From Mesaphorura yosii (lineage: Eukaryota; Arthropoda; Collembola; Poduromorpha; Tullbergiidae): a stretch of 64,000 nucleotides of DNA. This document shows positions 62,490 to 64,000 of this stretch, in pieces (positions within the stretch are counted from its first letter, which is position 1; every line of letters begins with the position of its first letter). The stretch lies in NCBI GenBank assembly GCA_009869945.1, contig WIXG01000129.1:1-64000 (forward strand). The letters run 5' to 3'. The notes under the pieces are model-generated. The model made no database searches. It saw only the letters and a program-made list of their open reading frames with translations, and was not told the DNA's origin. The translations under genes were made by a program, and so were the position numbers.

Positions 62490-63527
62490 AAGGACAAATG
62501 AAGCATCGGAGGCGTCCTACACTCAAGCAAGGCTGTGACTGCGCACATGCACAGGTGGTCAATATATCACTTTATGCCCAGAAATGAGCGTGTACTACTT
62601 TTAGCCACATTGATTTTACTTGCCGACAATCATTTGTTTTTTGTTCATCGCATTTCCAAACGACCTCCAGTAATACATAGTCAATATTACATAATTAGCA
62701 TAAGTTTATCAATAACGAGTGTGCTAATTAAAAAGACGCAAGTAGATAAGATCGTCGTTGATAGTCCGCGCATGGAATAGAACATATAAGCAGGAAATAA
62801 AACTGAATCCGGTCTCTCCGCTCTAATCACGTCAACTTGTTTGCTTCCACTTCTGCCTTTTTGTTCGCTGCGCATTGACGATTCAATTGATTTTGTGAAT
62901 TCAGGACCGACAATGGAATTTGAGCTCTTAAAACATGTCTGGCATGAAAAAGTTATGTGCGCCTCGGAAATGACAAGACTGCTAATTTGAATGGCATTGA
63001 CATCTGTGTGAATAGATGAATTGGGTCGTATTCATACTCTATTTTGTATTACACTTTATGCATTCAGGTATCGTAACCGTACCCAATTTTGTATCACAAT
63101 TTTGTGCACACAGCCTGTGCGACTAAAAATACTACCAATTTGTAAACGTATTGTCAGGTGAAATTAACACTCTTAACACCTGAGTCCTGAGCACCATTTA
63201 TTTCGTTCTGGGCTGGCTGGCTTCTTGCGTTGGAATACTTGCACTACAAATTAGAAAGGCTTGCAGCCTGAGCTTGAGTGGACGGAGTTGTACAATTGTA
63301 GACTCAAAGCAGCTTCGACTCTGATTGTTGAAGTTTAGGACGAGAGGAAAGCTTCTACCTTCTGTTCTGACGCACATTCCAGGCTGGGCAAAGTTTATTT
63401 CTGAAGGATAATTAGCGCAACGTCCACCCTCGTTAATTGTGGTCATATATAAACTCGTTAAGTCCAACTGGAGTTCCAGTCACGCTTTCATCTTTCCACA
63501 TAAACAAGCGAGGCGTTTCTCCCGAAA
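62490..63527 (+). other. TLDc 3' end and promoter region of the last gene
   Basis: AATAAA at 62796-62801, about 310 nt past the stop, is the likely TLDc polyadenylation signal. The remainder contains no supported coding sequence apart from the promoter element reported separately. Confidence 0.45.
63446..63453 (+). promoter_or_regulatory. TATA box of the gene at the right edge
   Basis: TATATAAA lies 75 nt before the ATG at 63528. About 25-30 nt downstream is TTCCAGTCAC, resembling an initiator. The spacing fits a TATA-driven promoter with a short 5' UTR of about 50 nt. Confidence 0.5.
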
Positions 63528-63962
63528 ATGGGTTTCTTACGCAAGCTATCTCAAGACAACAGGAACGACCCGACATTTGTTTCCATTGTTAGAACAATGC
63601 ACCGGAAGATTTCAGAAGGAAACCGGTCACATGCACCAAAACCTCCAGCACGAAAAGTATCGGAACGAGTCCAACCGGATCAGCTTCCGCCTCTTCCTCC
63701 TCCTCGCAGAGGGAGGAAGGTTCAGCTCCAGGATGGAAATTCGGCTCGCAAGCTTGCGACACCGCATCAATCGACTAGAATAACTTCAAAAGAAAATCAA
63801 ATTGCTCTTCCGAAGGTGCCGCGCAAGATTTCTGCGGACAACTATCTATCCGCTTCTGCCGCACCACGACGGCCCAGCATGATCAGTGATGGGTGCCTAC
63901 GTCTTGACCGTTCATTTTCAGCAACACCAGAGCGCAAACTCTCTGAATCCGTGTCGGAATAC
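63528..63962 (+). CDS. First coding exon of an unknown R-K-x-S repeat, Pro-rich protein (partial)
   Basis: The ATG sits in good context (GAAAATGG) and opens 145 codons ending at a consensus donor TAC|GTAAGT in phase 0; the gene continues beyond the window. I do not recognise it. The exon is basic and has no globular-domain look. It carries six basophilic kinase sites of the form R-[K/R]-x-S (RKLS, RKIS, RKVS, RKIS, RRPS, RKLS), and one class II SH3 ligand-like segment (LPPLPPPRRGR). This composition suits a phosphorylation-controlled scaffold or cytoskeletal adaptor, by inference only. The TATA box upstream and the clean donor support a real gene. Confidence 0.6.
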
Positions 63963-64000
63963 GTAAGTCTTTGCATTTGACTCGGTCGCGGAGATCTTAA

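Overview
This is a 64 kb piece of animal nuclear DNA, about 40% GC. Its genes have many small exons and mostly 50-120 bp introns, plus a few kb-sized introns. The gene content (aristaless-type homeobox gene, AMBRA1, PI3K regulatory subunit, ATF6, AP-3 mu, M1 aminopeptidase, TLDc protein) is bilaterian. The homeodomain and its flank are closest, from memory, to insect Aristaless, so I favour an arthropod with a compact genome (crustacean or basal hexapod). I cannot name the species. I see no transposon, tRNA, CRISPR or prokaryotic-style operon.

Layout. 1-3.9 kb: no convincing gene. 3.9-8.0 kb (minus): an aristaless/ARX homeobox gene in four coding exons, beside 7.2 kb of gene-free DNA. 15.3-21.7 kb (plus): AMBRA1, 14 coding exons including one of about 3 kb. 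22.3-24.0 kb (minus, convergent with AMBRA1): a secreted Ser/Tyr/Gly-rich repeat protein that I do not recognise. 25.1-39.1 kb (minus): a PI3K p85-type regulatory subunit in 17 coding exons. Its N-terminus is C1-SAM-C1-RhoGAP-like instead of SH3, and an alternative first exon lies in its 4.6 kb intron. 39-49.8 kb: gene-poor, with one weak candidate for a small secreted peptide near 45.1 kb. 49.8-64 kb: a dense plus-strand block of ATF6, AP-3 mu, a secreted M1 aminopeptidase, a TLDc-only protein, and the first exon of a PKA-site-rich protein that runs off the window.

Exon joins were derived by hand from splice consensus, reading-frame phase and recalled family conservation; they were not checked against transcripts. 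Every join listed keeps the reading frame. Three of the 68 introns inferred need a GC-AG donor, each reading AG|GCAAGY.

Functional themes. Several neighbours act in membrane traffic, stress and growth signalling: ATF6 in ER stress, AP-3 in endolysosomal sorting, AMBRA1 in autophagy and CRL4 ubiquitination, p85 in PI3K signalling. They are ordinary independent eukaryotic genes and nothing suggests co-transcription. The least explained items are the secreted repeat protein, the alternative p85 N-terminus and the R-K-x-S repeat protein at the right edge.
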